Counted from the first letter of the stretch, positions 1 to 10,727 are shown. The stretch is 64,000 bases of DNA from Macrotis lagotis (GCF_037893015.1 NC_133666.1:623793352-623857351); one strand, 5' to 3'. Translations and numbers: made by a program. Notes: a model not told the origin generated them from the letters alone.

Positions 1-955
1 AAAACTACCTAATCTAATTTCTCGCTTTAATTTGGAGAATTAAGCAAACTATGAGCAAAAGTCATTTGAAGAAAGAAAATGGTAAGAATCTCAAGGGAAA
101 TCATGAAATAAAAATAAGAATTAGGGGGCCATAACAGGATCAGATTTCAACCCATATTCAAAGGCAATAATCATTTTAAAAAAACACTTTTTGGTTATGA
201 TTAACAAGTAGAAAAGTCAATCAATGGAACTGATTAGGAAAGTATGGCCCATAATGAAACATGCTACCCACCTGATAGAAAAGTGATGACCTCAGGCACA
301 GAAGAGGTCATATTTTTTGGATGTGACCCATGTGGGAACTTGCTTTAACTATGCATATTAGTTACAAGATTGTTGGGAGGTTTTTTCCCCTTATTGTCTG
401 GGAAGAGAGAAGGGTGACAAGAGGAGGATTAAATAAATGTCTGTTCTTTGAAAACTGTCTCCCTTTTTTTGTTGGTGGAAACTGACCCTCTTTCAATACA
501 ACTTTGATGGGTGATCACTCTATTGAACCCTATTGAGCTTTGGTCTTCTAAAAACCACTAGACTTTTTTGGTTTAAGTTGTTCTCTGACCACATCTATCT
601 CTTCCATCTCATATTTGAACAATTTATCATTTTTAATCCTTTTGTCTAGGACTTTTGTATGTCCTATTAAAATGTATTTTACATTTTTCATTTAATCTAT
701 TGAGATCTTTTGGGGATCCTATCATCAGGATGTTAATTATCCCTCCTAATTTTCTGTGTGATATGCATATTTCCTAAGAATGATACTCATGTTTTCCAAA
801 TTATCCTTTAAAATTGACCCAGAGTCAAACAAATTAATTCCATGGTAATCACTCTTGGTTGGGGCATTCAACTAGGTTGAATTCCAGGTTATTGCATCTC
901 TTCCTCTTGAACACAAGGTTAGTATGAAGGACTTGGACAGATGTATTTAACTGCT
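1..955. other. No gene recognised; AT-rich intergenic DNA
   Basis: No reading frame over 60 codons and no repeat family that I can name. It lies 3' of the TCR-mu transmembrane exon in the sense of that gene. Confidence 0.5.
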
Positions 956-959
956 TTGT

Positions 960-1125
960 GTGTGTTTTTTCTACATTGATAAATATGCATGCTTTCTCCC
1001 TCATTTAATTATAAACTCTCTAAAGACTCAGATTGTTTCTCTTTTGACTCCATATCCTCAATGCTTAACACAATATCTGGGACAGAGTAGCTTAATAAAT
1101 GTTTGTTGATTGACTGATATATGGA
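960..1125 (+). repeat. L2 LINE 3' end
   Basis: The text has the usual L2 end: a stretch like TATAAACTC..., then a pattern like CTTAACACAATATCTGGGAC, then AATAAATGTTTGTTGATTGA. Only the 3' tail is present and it is old and diverged. Confidence 0.65.
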
Positions 1126-1129
1126 ACCC

Positions 1130-3080
1130 TGTTCTATTTATAGTAAGGGATTATTGGCCACCTAATCTCATTAGCTTCATCATCACAAATTCTCAGATAA
1201 TCCAGGGGTATGGTTGGGTATTTCTTCATTAATCACTGAGTTGTACCATATCTCTCATTAATTAATTATTATATACTTAATTATATAGCTGTTCTCCTAG
1301 GATTAAATAAATATACTGGCTATTCCATTTATTAACATTGTAATCAATGTTGACATAAAGAAATAAATGACTACATTTTTTTAGCTCCAAAAATGGTCAC
1401 AGAGTCACCTTTGACCATCACTATAACTGCAAATGACTTCTTCATACTTCTGGAAACACAATTCCATCATTCAGTTTACTCTAGATACCAAAGCAACATC
1501 TCTTATCAAGAATTTTCTTCATCTTCTTAACAAGATAAAGGTTTAAATCACTCCATCAGAAAATGTTTCTTCATCTTCTTTTTCTCTCTCTTCTCCAGCA
1601 TCTTTCCAGACATAAAAGGAAAGCAGCATCTTCAGGTCTTTCAATCCATCATGCTTAACAATCTTAACTCCTCATTAAATTTTATTTCTAATATTTTTCA
1701 TATAACATTTAAGACAATTCCTTCAAGAAAAATATTTTTTCTCATGCTCTCTCCCTCTGTCCTCTGAGGAGTTTTCCCCAAAGCAACTCCATTAATTCTC
1801 TTTTCTCAATTTCTCAAATACTGCCACCCTCAAGTGTTAAGTTCTAAATATTCCATTCTAACAAAACTATAGTAACTAACAGTAACTATAGCTTCTGTGG
1901 GAAAGACTTATGAAATGAAATTCATATTTTAACTATCACCCTTTATATTAGATCTGTACTTCTCAGGCTTCTAACTACTTGCAATCCTGGTAACCTATAT
2001 CTCAATCCTTCTCTTTCCACAGAAGATACAGCATCAGAGACCACTTTCTCCAATAGTAAAAGCACCTTCACCAAGACAAAGAGAAGGGACAGAGAGGGAG
2101 AAGGAATGCTTCTTTCATCTCAGTGACATTTTTAGACTCTCCAGCTTATACCATCACTCAAAAGCTTCTCCTTTGAGATTCACTTCAACCAGATATATCA
2201 CCCTATACAAATCCTGGTGGCTATTCTCAACCCATGTCCAGATCTCCCTTTTTCAAGAAATTCAGTATAACTCACAGTCTTACTCTCTATTTCAATCCTG
2301 ACCTTTATTCTTGGGGACTTAAATTTATATGATATCAAAAAATTTACTTGACCTTAGCAAAATAAAAATATTCAGTAAGGATTTTCATTGAGAACATTCT
2401 TTACTGATTCTGGTGAAGGAAACTCCTCTGATTAAGTAACCTACTATAGTCAAACAACAAGGAATCATTCCTAGAACTCTATGTGGGTGACTGTTTTGTT
2501 CTCAGATAATCAGGAAGTGATTTCAATAGCTTGATCATTTAGTCCCTTTAGCCAATTAAGTTTCAAGAATGATTTCAATACCTTTTAAGGAAAAACCCAC
2601 ATGGCAACAGGGGTGAAACAATTGTTCCTACACACCCATTCCACAGATTAGTTCTTGTTAGTTCATGGACTTTATCTGTACCCATGATCAGGCTCCCATG
2701 AATATGAGGTTGCTATCTGATGCATGCCCCCTAAATAAGCCTCAGTTAGGAAGGGAGAAGGATGAGTTGCTGTCACAACTATCCAAACTATAGGGACCCA
2801 GGTAGTGCTGGCTGTTATTGGCCAGTCCTCAACCTCCACCTCCCCCACCCCCAAACAAATCCAAAGGAGAGCAGATGAGGCTCTTCCATCTTTATTTCAG
2901 AACAGGGATCTGGGGAACAGATCATAGAGAGCATAGACCCAGAATTAGTTATTCTATAGCTGGGGAAATAAATGCAACTGAAGTCATTGAGATCATTCTG
3001 GAATTTCCAAGGGTATTATCAAGGACAAAGTGTTGACTCCCAAGACTTTATTCCAAGGATTTTTCTGGAAAAACAGAAGT
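1130..3080. other. No gene recognised; single-copy-looking DNA
   Basis: The small open frames at 2672-2854 (minus) and 2818-3036 (plus) overlap each other, have no domain I know and no splice context worth naming. I see no repeat family here. Confidence 0.45.
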
Positions 3081-3101
3081 TGGAAGATAATGGTCAGGAA
3101 A

Positions 3102-3252
3102 CGGTTAGGGGGCACAGTGGATAGAGCACCAGCCCTGGTTTCAGGAGTACCTGAGTTCAAATCCGGCCTCAGACATTTAATAATTACCTAGTTGTGTGGC
3201 CTTGGGCAAGCCACTTAACCCCATTGCCTTGCAAAAAGAAAAAAGAAAAAAA
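3102..3252 (+). mobile_element. tRNA-derived marsupial SINE (WSINE-like)
   Basis: Full-length head to A-rich tail. It is flanked by a 17-bp target-site duplication, AGATAATGGTCAGGAAA, at 3085-3101 and 3253-3269, which marks it as a clean retroposition event. Confidence 0.9.
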
Positions 3253-3269
3253 AGATAATGGTCAGGAAA

Positions 3270-5337
3270 TCAGAAGTCAAAATTATCTACTTGCCTTTTG
3301 GGTCAGTCAGTCTGTTCAACATAAGTCCCCTAAAAGACCTTGAGAACAGAAGGAAACCAAAGGGATAAAAAATACAAGAGCAAAATAAAGGATGAGAGAT
3401 GATAGAGAATGGCAGGTGGGGGTAGGAAAATTTTAACAAAACAAAGTTTGAGAGGTCAGAAAAAAAAGCAAAGGAGACTAGTAGAAATCCCAGGGTATGG
3501 AAGATGTTATTGGAACATAAAGGGAAGCAGGTCAGGGGAAGCAAAGAAGAGTCCAAGACAGTGTTGATTTTTTTTTATTCTGAACTTAAGAAATAAAATA
3601 AGCATTTTATAACAAGGTGAAAGGGGGGAGAGGAAAGAAACTACATACAACTACAGATTTATTATGTACAACTTGCTACAAGGGTTCTTAACATTTTTGT
3701 ATCATAAACCCAATTGACAGTTTGGTAAAACCTAGGATCCATTGTCAGAACAATATTTTAAATACATAACATAAAATAATTAGGATTACAGAGGAAATCA
3801 CTTATAGTGGACTGTAATTAGCAAAATATTTTTTAAAATAAATACATATACCTCCTGAAATTTATCCACAGATCTACAAAGGATAAGAACAGAAGAGAAG
3901 ACTTAATGGGATAAAAAAGAGAAGTCCAACTGTAGGAGAGGAAAGAGTGAGGTTAAACAATCACCTCAGAAGATCAAAGCTATCACTGTGAACAGAACAT
4001 TAATGGCTACAGTCTTCATAAATAGCAGTCTCAGACTCAGCACACCAAGAAGTAGTTTATTCCTCCGCTTGAATTCTACTTTAAAAGACAAAAGTAAGGA
4101 TCAAAGACAAGACAATAGGTCAAAATACATCAGGTCAAAATACACCACCATATGGGCCACCACTTCCACTTCAATCCTGATGAAAATCATCCCAGTACCC
4201 TAATCCCCAAAACCCTGGGAATAGTGTGTCACCCCTAATCTTGCTTTCAACCCTGCCCCTAATACCATCATTTAAGGGACTAATCCCTGTGCAGATGGAG
4301 ATTGCCACCTTTCACACCACCAGGTGTGAAACCAGGTGCCAACAATAACAGATAAGACCAAAGACTCTAGGAATGGTAGGACCTTTCATATCACTGGTCT
4401 TGTTTCTAGCCTAGCCACTGGAGCCTTCAGTTAGGAAAACAAGACTTTTGGAGAAGAGGCCAGCTATCACATCTAAAATGCAGATAAGTTAGCCCAGCTG
4501 AAGCAGTAGGGCATCCTGAGGGAGAGAAGGCAGATGTGACAGGTAATTTGAATCACTGTCACCACCTCAACCACCACCGCTAACTACTGACCAACTGGGC
4601 AAGTGCTGCAGCCCTTAGTTCCTTAAGCAGTTACAGCTATAGAAGATCCAGAAGAGAAAGTTCTTGACACCAGAGTCCCTATTACTGTCAAATAGTACAG
4701 CACCAGAACATTAAAGATGCATTGCCATTTGTTTTGCCACAGCTCCTTGAGTATCAGGTATCTAGTCAACTGATTTTCAGCTGAAACCTCCCATCTCTAT
4801 CTATTAGAATGTGAATTCCTTGAGAACACAAACTCTCTCCATTTTTCTACTTTTATTCCCAGTGTTTTGATCATAGAAAGACAAATGCTTTTTTAATTAA
4901 TCCACGTATTCTCTGGGCCTACAAAAGCAACAGAAATATTATTCCTATTTGCTTCATCATTAATCATCTTGGCTAATGAAGAGTTGATGATAGGACCAAG
5001 CAAAGCAAATCTTCATTGTTGGTTGCCTTTAGAGAATGGAAAATTACACATTGGGATCCCAGACACATTTTTCCCTAATATGTTACATGCTCTGAGAACT
5101 GTATTCTTATATACCTTTACTTCTAAGCTATCAACACACTGATCTCTGAATTTTTGTCAAATCTGAACTATGGTAAATCATGCTCTAATCACATTATTCC
5201 CCCATTCAGTCTTGGACATAACCTACTCTTTTGCTCTAGAAAATTTGAAACAATAAACCATGTACCTTGAGCTCTAGACTGTCTTAACAATCTAAAATTT
5301 GGGTTGTTATATTTCTCAATCCTTAAATTATCAGAGG
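3270..5337. other. No gene recognised; intergenic DNA
   Basis: The open frames at 3287-3556 and 3988-4203 look like chance. A weak L2-like tail may lie near 4795-4880 (GTGAATTCCTTGAGAACACA followed by TTTTATTCCCAGTG). Nothing else is supported. Confidence 0.4.
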
Positions 5338-5350
5338 CCCTCAGATTCTT

Positions 5351-5500
5351 TTTTTTAGGTTTTTGCAAGGCAAATAGGGTTAAGTGGCTTGCCCAAGGCC
5401 CCACAGCTAGGTAATTATTAAGTGTCTGACCGGATTTGAACCCAGGTACTCCTGACTCCAGGGCTGGTGCTTTATCCACTGTACCACCTAGCCACCCCTG
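5351..5500 (-). mobile_element. Marsupial SINE, antisense
   Basis: Reads from a T-rich tail to CCACCTAGCCACCCC. The 13-bp duplication CCCTCAGATTCTT flanks it at 5338-5350 and 5501-5513. Confidence 0.9.
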
Positions 5501-5570
5501 CCCTCAGATTCTTCATTGACTCATTAAACTAAAAAAATTTCCTAAACTTTAACTCAAGAATTACATTAAG

Positions 5571-5730
5571 GGGGGCAGCTAGGTGGCACAGTGTATAGAG
5601 CACTAGTCCTGAAGTCAAATCCAACCTCAGACACTTAATGATTGCCTAGCTGTGTGACTTTGAGTAAGTGACTCTTAACCTCATTGCCTTAAAATAAATA
5701 AAAATTTTTAAAAACTATTTTTTAAAAGAG
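5571..5730 (+). mobile_element. Marsupial SINE
   Basis: Head GGGGGCAGCTAGGTGGCACAG to an A/T-rich tail. A short imperfect duplication around TACATTAAG flanks it. It is more diverged than the copy at 3102. Confidence 0.85.
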
Positions 5731-5974
5731 CTACATTAAGCAATAGGGGAGAAAAAATATTTCTCTAAGAGATCCTTTAGAGAACTTTTAATCTTGAAGG
5801 GTATCTAAGTCACTAAAAGAGATAACTATAATTTATTTTTTAACTTGACCAGTACATTAGAAAGGTACTGTGTGAGTTCATAGGGAGAAATTCATTACCA
5901 CACAAGGAAATCAAGCAAGGGTTATGCTGAAGTAGCATTTGAATAGAATTTTTTTTAACAAAAAGTTAAGTAAA

Positions 5975-6110
5975 GGGAGCAACTAGGTGGTGCAGTGGAT
6001 AAAGCACCAGCCCTGGAGTCAGGAGTTCAAATCCAACCTCAGACACTTAATAATTGCCTAGCTATGTGACTTTGGGTAAGTCACATTAACCCCATTGCCT
6101 TAAAAAAAAT
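5975..6110 (+). mobile_element. Marsupial SINE
   Basis: Head GGGAGCAACTAGGTGGTGCAG, then the usual body, ending in CCCCATTGCCTTAAAAAAAA. The motif AAGTTAAG occurs on both sides and may be the target duplication. Confidence 0.85.
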
Positions 6111-6119
6111 TTAAGTTAA

Positions 6120-6800
6120 GAATTCAGCAAGAAAAAGGGAAGATGCTGAGCAGTTATTGGTCCTATAGGCAACAACTTGAGAAAATGCAAAGAAGTGGAT
6201 AGATATATGGTGTGATCAGTGGAGCATTTGGGACTAATTTGGCTAGAGCATAGTGCACATAGAAATTAGAATTAGTAAAGGTAGTATCAGATGGTGGATA
6301 ACCATGAACACTGGACCAAACAAAAAATGATTTTGAACATTATCTTGGAGAAAACAACCACTGAAGATTTTGGGGTGAAGAAGTAATAGACTAAGAAGAA
6401 AAATTATTTGGATGATTGAGTTAAAGTAGAAGAGAGAGTAGAGATGGGAAGACCAATGAAAATATCACAATGGTCATGAAGGGTGGTAATAAGGACCTGA
6501 GTTATCATGATAATTAGTGGAAGAATGAATGAATAAGGACAAATGTTAGAAAGGAGGAACAGAATGATAGGACAGTAGAGGAGAGGGCATTCAATTAAAG
6601 GTAATAAACTGTATCAAAGCTTCACAAAAGTCAAGGAGAATGAAGACTGAAAAGGGCTACTGGATTTGGTGGGTAAGGAAGTTACTTAGAACAGGCCTGG
6701 AGTAGAGGGATCAGAACTGGAAGCCAGAAGTCCAAGTTGGAGGAGATAATGAGTGGTGAGTTAGTGAAGGCACTCCAGATTACTTCTGATAAAATTTGTT
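6120..6800. repeat. Old interspersed repeat, family not named
   Basis: Phrases such as 'GACCAATGAAAATATCACAATGGTCATGAAG' style text with 'GGACCTGAG' recur in similar order near 12700-13080 and 40370-40660, so this looks like one ancient dispersed family. I cannot name it. Confidence 0.35.
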
Positions 6801-6816
6801 AAGAAAAGAGGAGAAG

Positions 6817-6976
6817 GGAGTGGCTAGGTGGCGTAGTGGATAAAGCACCGGCCTTGGAGTCAGGAGTACCTGGGTTCAATCCGGTCTCAGACACTTAATA
6901 ATTACCTAGCTGTGTGGCCTTGGGCAAGCCACTTAACCCCATTGCATTGCAAAAAAAAAAAAAAAAAAACTAAAAA
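6817..6976 (+). mobile_element. Marsupial SINE in the likely TCR-mu 3' UTR
   Basis: Full-length copy flanked by AAAAGAGGAGAAG (about 6805-6817 and 6976-6989). It lies about 30 bp beyond the putative TCR-mu stop codon and is antisense to that gene, so the transcript would run through its T-rich end first. Confidence 0.88.
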
Positions 6977-7005
6977 AAAAGAGGAGAAGAGAGATGGGAT
7001 GGAAG

Positions 7006-7137
7006 CTAGATGGACAATAAAGGAAAAGAGCATGAGGAAGACTTGTGTTTGCTTATAACCAGAAGAAATGAGGCAATACTGAAGGAGACCTTGAAGATAA
7101 GTGAGAAAAAGGGGAGGATAACCCATAAAGCATGGTC
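7006..7137 (-). CDS. Probable TCR-mu transmembrane / cytoplasmic exon
   Basis: Seen: a strong acceptor (TTCTTCCTACCTTCTCCAG) followed by an open frame DHALWVILPFFSLIFKVSFS... of 43 codons and a TAG stop at 7006. A hydrophobic stretch with one lysine in its middle is followed by a basic SKHK tail. Known: TCR chains have a membrane segment with a central basic residue that pairs with CD3, then a very short tail. Problem: the connecting-peptide exon ends in phase 1, but this acceptor is phase 0. A weaker acceptor at 7194 (exon from 7193) would be in phase 1 and add a stretch with two cysteines (QQMCTC) that could serve an interchain bond. A small extra exon in between is also possible. The membrane-exon identity is likely; its exact 5' edge is not settled. 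Confidence 0.5.
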   Translation of the reverse strand, partial: DHALWVILPFFSLIFKVSFSIASFLLVISKHKSSSCSFPLLSI

Positions 7138-7685
7138 CTGGAGAAGGTAGGAAGAAATAATACTAATGGCACAGGTACACATTTGCTGATTTTCTTCATT
7201 GAAATTTAGCATCCCAGGACTAGGAAAGAGAAGGGAAAAGGTAGGGATCACATATGCTGAAGACCTATAGTTCAAGAATGGGGGAGGATCAAAGAACCAA
7301 TATGGCAGGGAAACATCAAGGGGTCATTTGGTGCAGGGTAGATATAGGGTTACCAGAGTAGCTAAAAAGACCAGTGAGGCTAGGAATCAGCTTTTCTCCA
7401 CTCTGAGCTTTGGGCTGGCATGTTCCTTGAATTTTGGATCTTCACACAGTCTGAAGGTCTGGGTCATCACTCCCTACAGTCTCTAAGCCATTACTCAAAC
7501 TGTGCCCTACAATTTGTACCATGTTCTCTGTGCTGGGCTAGGGTCATGAGGAACCCTGTGATATCACATTATCACATTGGGTGACACAGAGATTGTCAGA
7601 CTGGGTTGGATAGTCTCACTTCTGATCAAATTGTTCAGGATTAATTTCATTATTTCTGCCTTTTCACCTTTTGCCTTTAACTCAC

Positions 7686-7730
7686 CTGAGAACTCCTCAT
7701 CAGGATTGGATATTTCCAGCTTCATAGAAT
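7686..7730 (-). CDS. TCR-mu connecting-peptide exon
   Basis: Seen: acceptor ACTTTCATTCTGCCTTCAG, a 45-nt exon reading (D)SMKLEISNPDEEFS(G), and a near-perfect donor CAG/GTGAGT. It is phase 1 at both ends, so it joins in frame to the C exon at 8036-8299. Known: TCR constant regions have a short phase 1-1 exon here (45 nt in the alpha chain). It is acidic and, unlike many connecting peptides, has no cysteine. The frame also stays open past the donor, down to 7564, but with no recognisable content. The call rests on splice sites, phase, length and position. Confidence 0.75.
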
Positions 7731-8035
7731 CTGAAGGCAGAATGAAAGTATCAGACACAGTCTTGAAGTCCAGTGAGCCCAGGTCTCCTCATTAGCCAGG
7801 TTCCCCCCATTATCTAATCTAGAATCCCCATCTCTAAGTTATGGATTCCCCTCTCTCAATAAGGAAACACTCGTCTGTAATGAAATTTTCTACCCGAGAA
7901 CTCCTTGTCCAGTCCAGGACTAATAGGGACCCCTCCTCACTCTACAGTACTCCTCCCTTCTCCCTGCTTCTATCCCTCAGTAATCCAGAAGTCACCAGAT
8001 ATCTCTTCTTGTACCATCCCTTTTCCCAGGCATAC

Positions 8036-8299
8036 CTGGCTGGTGGGATACAGAGGTATTCCTAAGGTGCTGCTGCACTGAACAGGTTACTGGGTTATTC
8101 TCACCAACCCTGCCAATATGGACAGCACTATAGGTGCCATGGACTGTGGGAACCACAACAAGGGACTGGTCTGAGACTGAGGTCCAAGGGGAGGCCAGGT
8201 ACACTTGGAGCTCCTTGGGATAGAAATCATTGACCAGGCAGGCCACAACATCCTGACTCCTCACCAGGAATACACTGGGTGACAGGAGGGTCTGAAGAC
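8036..8299 (-). CDS. TRMC: TCR-mu constant (C) domain exon
   Basis: Seen: acceptor TATGGTTTGATTTTAG, 264 nt open, donor CCAG/GTATGC, phase 1 at both ends. The protein has the C1-set pattern: SPSVFLV near the start, first cysteine in VVACLVNDFYPKEL, second cysteine in NPVTCSVQQH, about 57 residues apart. Known: the text resembles the TCR delta C domain most (its ACLV..FYPK and SVTCSVQ blocks), and marsupial C-mu is described as delta-related. This exon would be the membrane-proximal Ig domain and the contact for CD3. Context: it sits 592 bp 3' of the joined Vmu-j exon (8892-9245) and 305 bp 5' of the connecting-peptide exon. It has no stop codon or frameshift. C-delta itself is the main alternative, but a germline-joined V exon directly upstream is specific to TCR-mu. 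Confidence 0.92.
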
Positions 8300-8891
8300 C
8301 TAAAATCAAACCATAGCTTTGTGTCATTCAGCTGGCCCATAAAAGGTATCATACAAGCCTGCACCACAGACTCGGTTGTGAGATGGCACGTATGTGACCA
8401 AATAACTGTGAAAAACAACCCTCAGCCACTTCCTGGCCCCTTATCAGCCCTGGTCTGTCCCCTTGTGTAGAGTAAAAACTTATGAGATCAAATAATTGTG
8501 ACAACCAGACCCAAGCCCTTGCCTCAGCTTGGCTTTGATGTCCCAGTTTACATGCTGTGCTGATCCCAGACCACAAATCCTTTTTATCTTCTGTCACTGG
8601 GACTGACAGGGGTCTTAAGATTTCACATGTGGCTATTTTGAGTCCATGGACCTTATTGGGATGTGACTCAAATTCCTTCAGTGACTTACTACAATCCACC
8701 TCCAGAATAACTATTCAGAGTTGGTTTACTAGTTCTATACGGTTACACAACCCACTGCAGTGGAAAGAGAAGTCCGAGAAAAGGGGGAACCTGTTTCTGA
8801 CCTGGGCACCAGCATGGACTTAGCATAGCCCATTGGGTACCCAGACTTAACATAGCCTATTCCTTAGGGTTAAGACACATGAGGCACTCAC
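8300..8891 (-). other. Intron between Vmu-j and C-mu
   Basis: This 592-bp span runs from donor G/GTGAGT at 8891 to the acceptor at 8300. No SINE or L1 has inserted. The open frames at 8349-8699 and 8557-8823 look like chance frames in intron. Confidence 0.8.
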
Positions 8892-9245
8892 CCAATTCTA
8901 CTGTCACAGCTGTCCCAGGACCAAAGACCAGTTTGTCCGTGTCACTTCTGTCACCCACTCTCTTTGCACAGTGATAATTGCCAGAGTCCCCAAGGCCCAG
9001 ATGCTTAATCTGAAGGGAAATCTGACTTTCATTGTCTTCCCTGGAGGAGATGATGCGACTTTCATTGGTTTCTGCAGAGGTATTGTCAAGACTGGACAGC
9101 CACTGAGGAGCATGTCCAGAATCCCAAAGGTACCAACCTAATATACTTGTCTTGAATTGGAAGCCAGAGGTTTGGCACTTGAGGTTTAGAGTCCGGTTGT
9201 GTGAATAGAGTCCTCCTCCTAACTCTTTCAACCCAATGTTTTCCG
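8892..9245 (-). CDS. TCR-mu germline-joined V-J exon (Vmu-j)
   Basis: Seen: acceptor TATAATTTCTTCTCTGTGCAG, a 354-nt open exon and donor TTGG/GTGAGT, phase 1 at both ends. It encodes a whole V domain: first cysteine in NLKCQTSGF, core tryptophan in LGWYLW, DSGNYHC with the second cysteine, a CDR3-like stretch AKRVGDRSDTDKLV, then the J motif FGPGTAVTVEL. V and J are already fused, with no heptamer or nonamer in or at the end of the exon. It has four N-glycosylation sequons (NRT, NTS, NES, NES). Known: opossum TCR-mu has such a pre-joined second V domain, thought to come from germline V(D)J joining. Role inferred: a fixed domain between the assembled V-D-J domain and C-mu. It has no leader of its own that I could find. 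It is intact. Confidence 0.94.
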
Positions 9246-9859
9246 CTGCACAGAGAAGAAATTATAGGAGTAACTAGGGGCAATTTAACCATTCTGCTCC
9301 CTAGAAATGGATCTTGATTCCTTAAACCTCTTGAACCTCACTCTTCCCTGGACAAATCCTCCCATTCAACTTTAGATATCTAGTTTAGGATCCATTTCTC
9401 TTTAGTCATTTACATGGCTCCCAGCTCTTCAAAAAAAGGTCACACTTGAAAAGTGGCAAGATTTAGGAAATCCCAGAGGGTCAAAGATCCTGGATTTGAG
9501 GGGTAGGAGTAGGGATGTTCTTTTGGTCTCCCAGAGTCTCAGAGATCCTCAGGATTGGAAGAGTATCATGAGGGTAATAAATTCCAGGACCTTTGTGTTT
9601 GTAGAACTGGACAATTCTCAGAGAAAGGGGGTATTAGGGGAAAAGGCTGAAGATGGGAACTGGTCCACTTAATGAGTTGAGCACAAAATGACTGGAACTA
9701 TCAGCCTAGTTTCAGGTTTCCCCCACAACCCTGCCACCAAGGGGATCATCCCAAAAGTAACAGCCTAGTTAATTGCCCTCTGAAGTTTCAATGAGTGAGA
9801 TTCCCTTGAGCAGTTCCCCCCACCCCTCTACACATATGACTGGGAATATGGAAACTTAC
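9246..9859 (-). other. Intron between J-mu and Vmu-j
   Basis: It runs from the J donor GTAAGT (9859-9854) to the Vmu-j acceptor at 9246. I read the minus strand looking for a leader exon that could start a short Vmu-j-only transcript and found no convincing one. Confidence 0.75.
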
Positions 9860-9909
9860 ATGAAAGCACCTTCACTGCTGTTCCTGGCCCAAAGTCATCC
9901 CACGTATCT
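9860..9909 (-). CDS. TRMJ: TCR-mu J segment
   Basis: Seen: a 50-nt segment next to an RSS, reading DTWDDFGPGTAVKVLS, with the F-G-x-G J motif, then a strong donor T/GTAAGT. It ends in phase 1, which matches the phase-1 acceptor of the Vmu-j exon 614 bp downstream. Role: it completes the somatically joined first V domain and is then spliced to Vmu-j rather than directly to C. The final TAVKV resembles TAVTV in the joined exon, as expected if they share ancestry. I saw no second J. The context leaves little doubt. Confidence 0.92.
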
Positions 9910-9937
9910 CACTGTGACACAAGAAGGAACCTAAACT
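9910..9937 (-). promoter_or_regulatory. 12-RSS of the J segment
   Basis: Read outward from J (plus strand): heptamer CACTGTG (9910-9916, 6 of 7 consensus), 12-bp spacer, nonamer ACCTAAACT (9929-9937, 6 of 9). RAG would cut at the 9909/9910 border. It can pair only with 23-RSSs, here those 3' of the D segments or of V. Confidence 0.88.
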
Positions 9938-10191
9938 CTTCAGTCTTGGGTGGTAGGGAGGGAACCAGGAGATGGCAGGAAGTGGGCTAGAGTAGGGGGA
10001 GGGGAAGAATAAAGGAAATTAGTGACAAGGACATATAGGGTCAGATTTATGGGTACTCAAGAAGCTCATCAGACCCTTAAAAAATGGGGAATTCCATAGG
10101 GGATTCTGACCAAAGCCAGATCTAACTAAGTCTCAAAAGCTTTTCTAAGATCATCCTCTTGAAAAGACTTATTATAAGCAAGTCAGACTTA

Positions 10192-10330
10192 AGTTTTTTG
10201 CAAGGCAACAGGGTTAAGTGATTTGCCCAAGGTCATACAGTCAGGCAATTATTAAGTGTCTGAGGTCAGACTCCAGCATCTGACTCCAATAGAGCCAGTA
10301 CTCTATGCACTGTGCCACCTAGATGCCCCA
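10192..10330 (-). mobile_element. Marsupial SINE, antisense, old
   Basis: From TTTTTTGCAAGGCAACAGGG to GTGCCACCTAGATGCCCC, diverged and with several small gaps. AAGTCAGAC lies on both sides (about 10180 and 10332) and is probably the duplication. Confidence 0.8.
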
Positions 10331-10492
10331 ACAAGTCAGACATTGTGAAAGAATGAGTCTTTGCTATAAATTAGAACAGCTCTCCACTTGATTCTAGGAA
10401 TGTCTACCTGAATTCCTGTTCTTTGCACCTTACCAATTCAACAGTGAGAGAGAGAATGTTCTATCTCTGGGATATGATAAAGTAATAATAAT

Positions 10493-10727
10493 CAATTAAT
10501 GACTAATTATTAATATAAAGTGCTTGCAGAGCACTTTACAAATATTTCATTTCATTCTCAGGACAATCTTAGCAAGAAGTTTATTATTAATCCCATTTTA
10601 CAGTTGAGGTAACTGAGTCCAAAAAGGTTAAATTGCACAGTTAGTAAGAGCTTAAAGCAGGATTTGGACTCAGGTCTTCTTGACTCCATAACCTGCACTC
10701 TATTCATTGTACCATCTAACTGCCTAC
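10493..10727 (-). repeat. MIR/Ther SINE, antisense
   Basis: Carries the MIR-type series AAAGTGCTTGCAGAGCACTT, CCCATTTTACAGTTGAGGTAAC and GTCTTCTTGACTCC in antisense order. Old and diverged. Confidence 0.75.

Noticed and set aside
3982..3991. CACTGTG at about 3984 as an RSS
   Set aside because: No nonamer at 12 or 23 bp and no partner heptamer.
7324..7379. Short phase-1 frame SLVFLATLVTLYLPC then stop, as the membrane exon
   Set aside because: Hydrophobic but short, no basic residue and a weak acceptor; the frame at 7006-7137 fits a TCR membrane segment better. Kept as an alternative in the findings.
8349..8699. 116-codon minus-strand frame between Vmu-j and C
   Set aside because: It is in the intron between two well-defined splice sites and has no Ig pattern.
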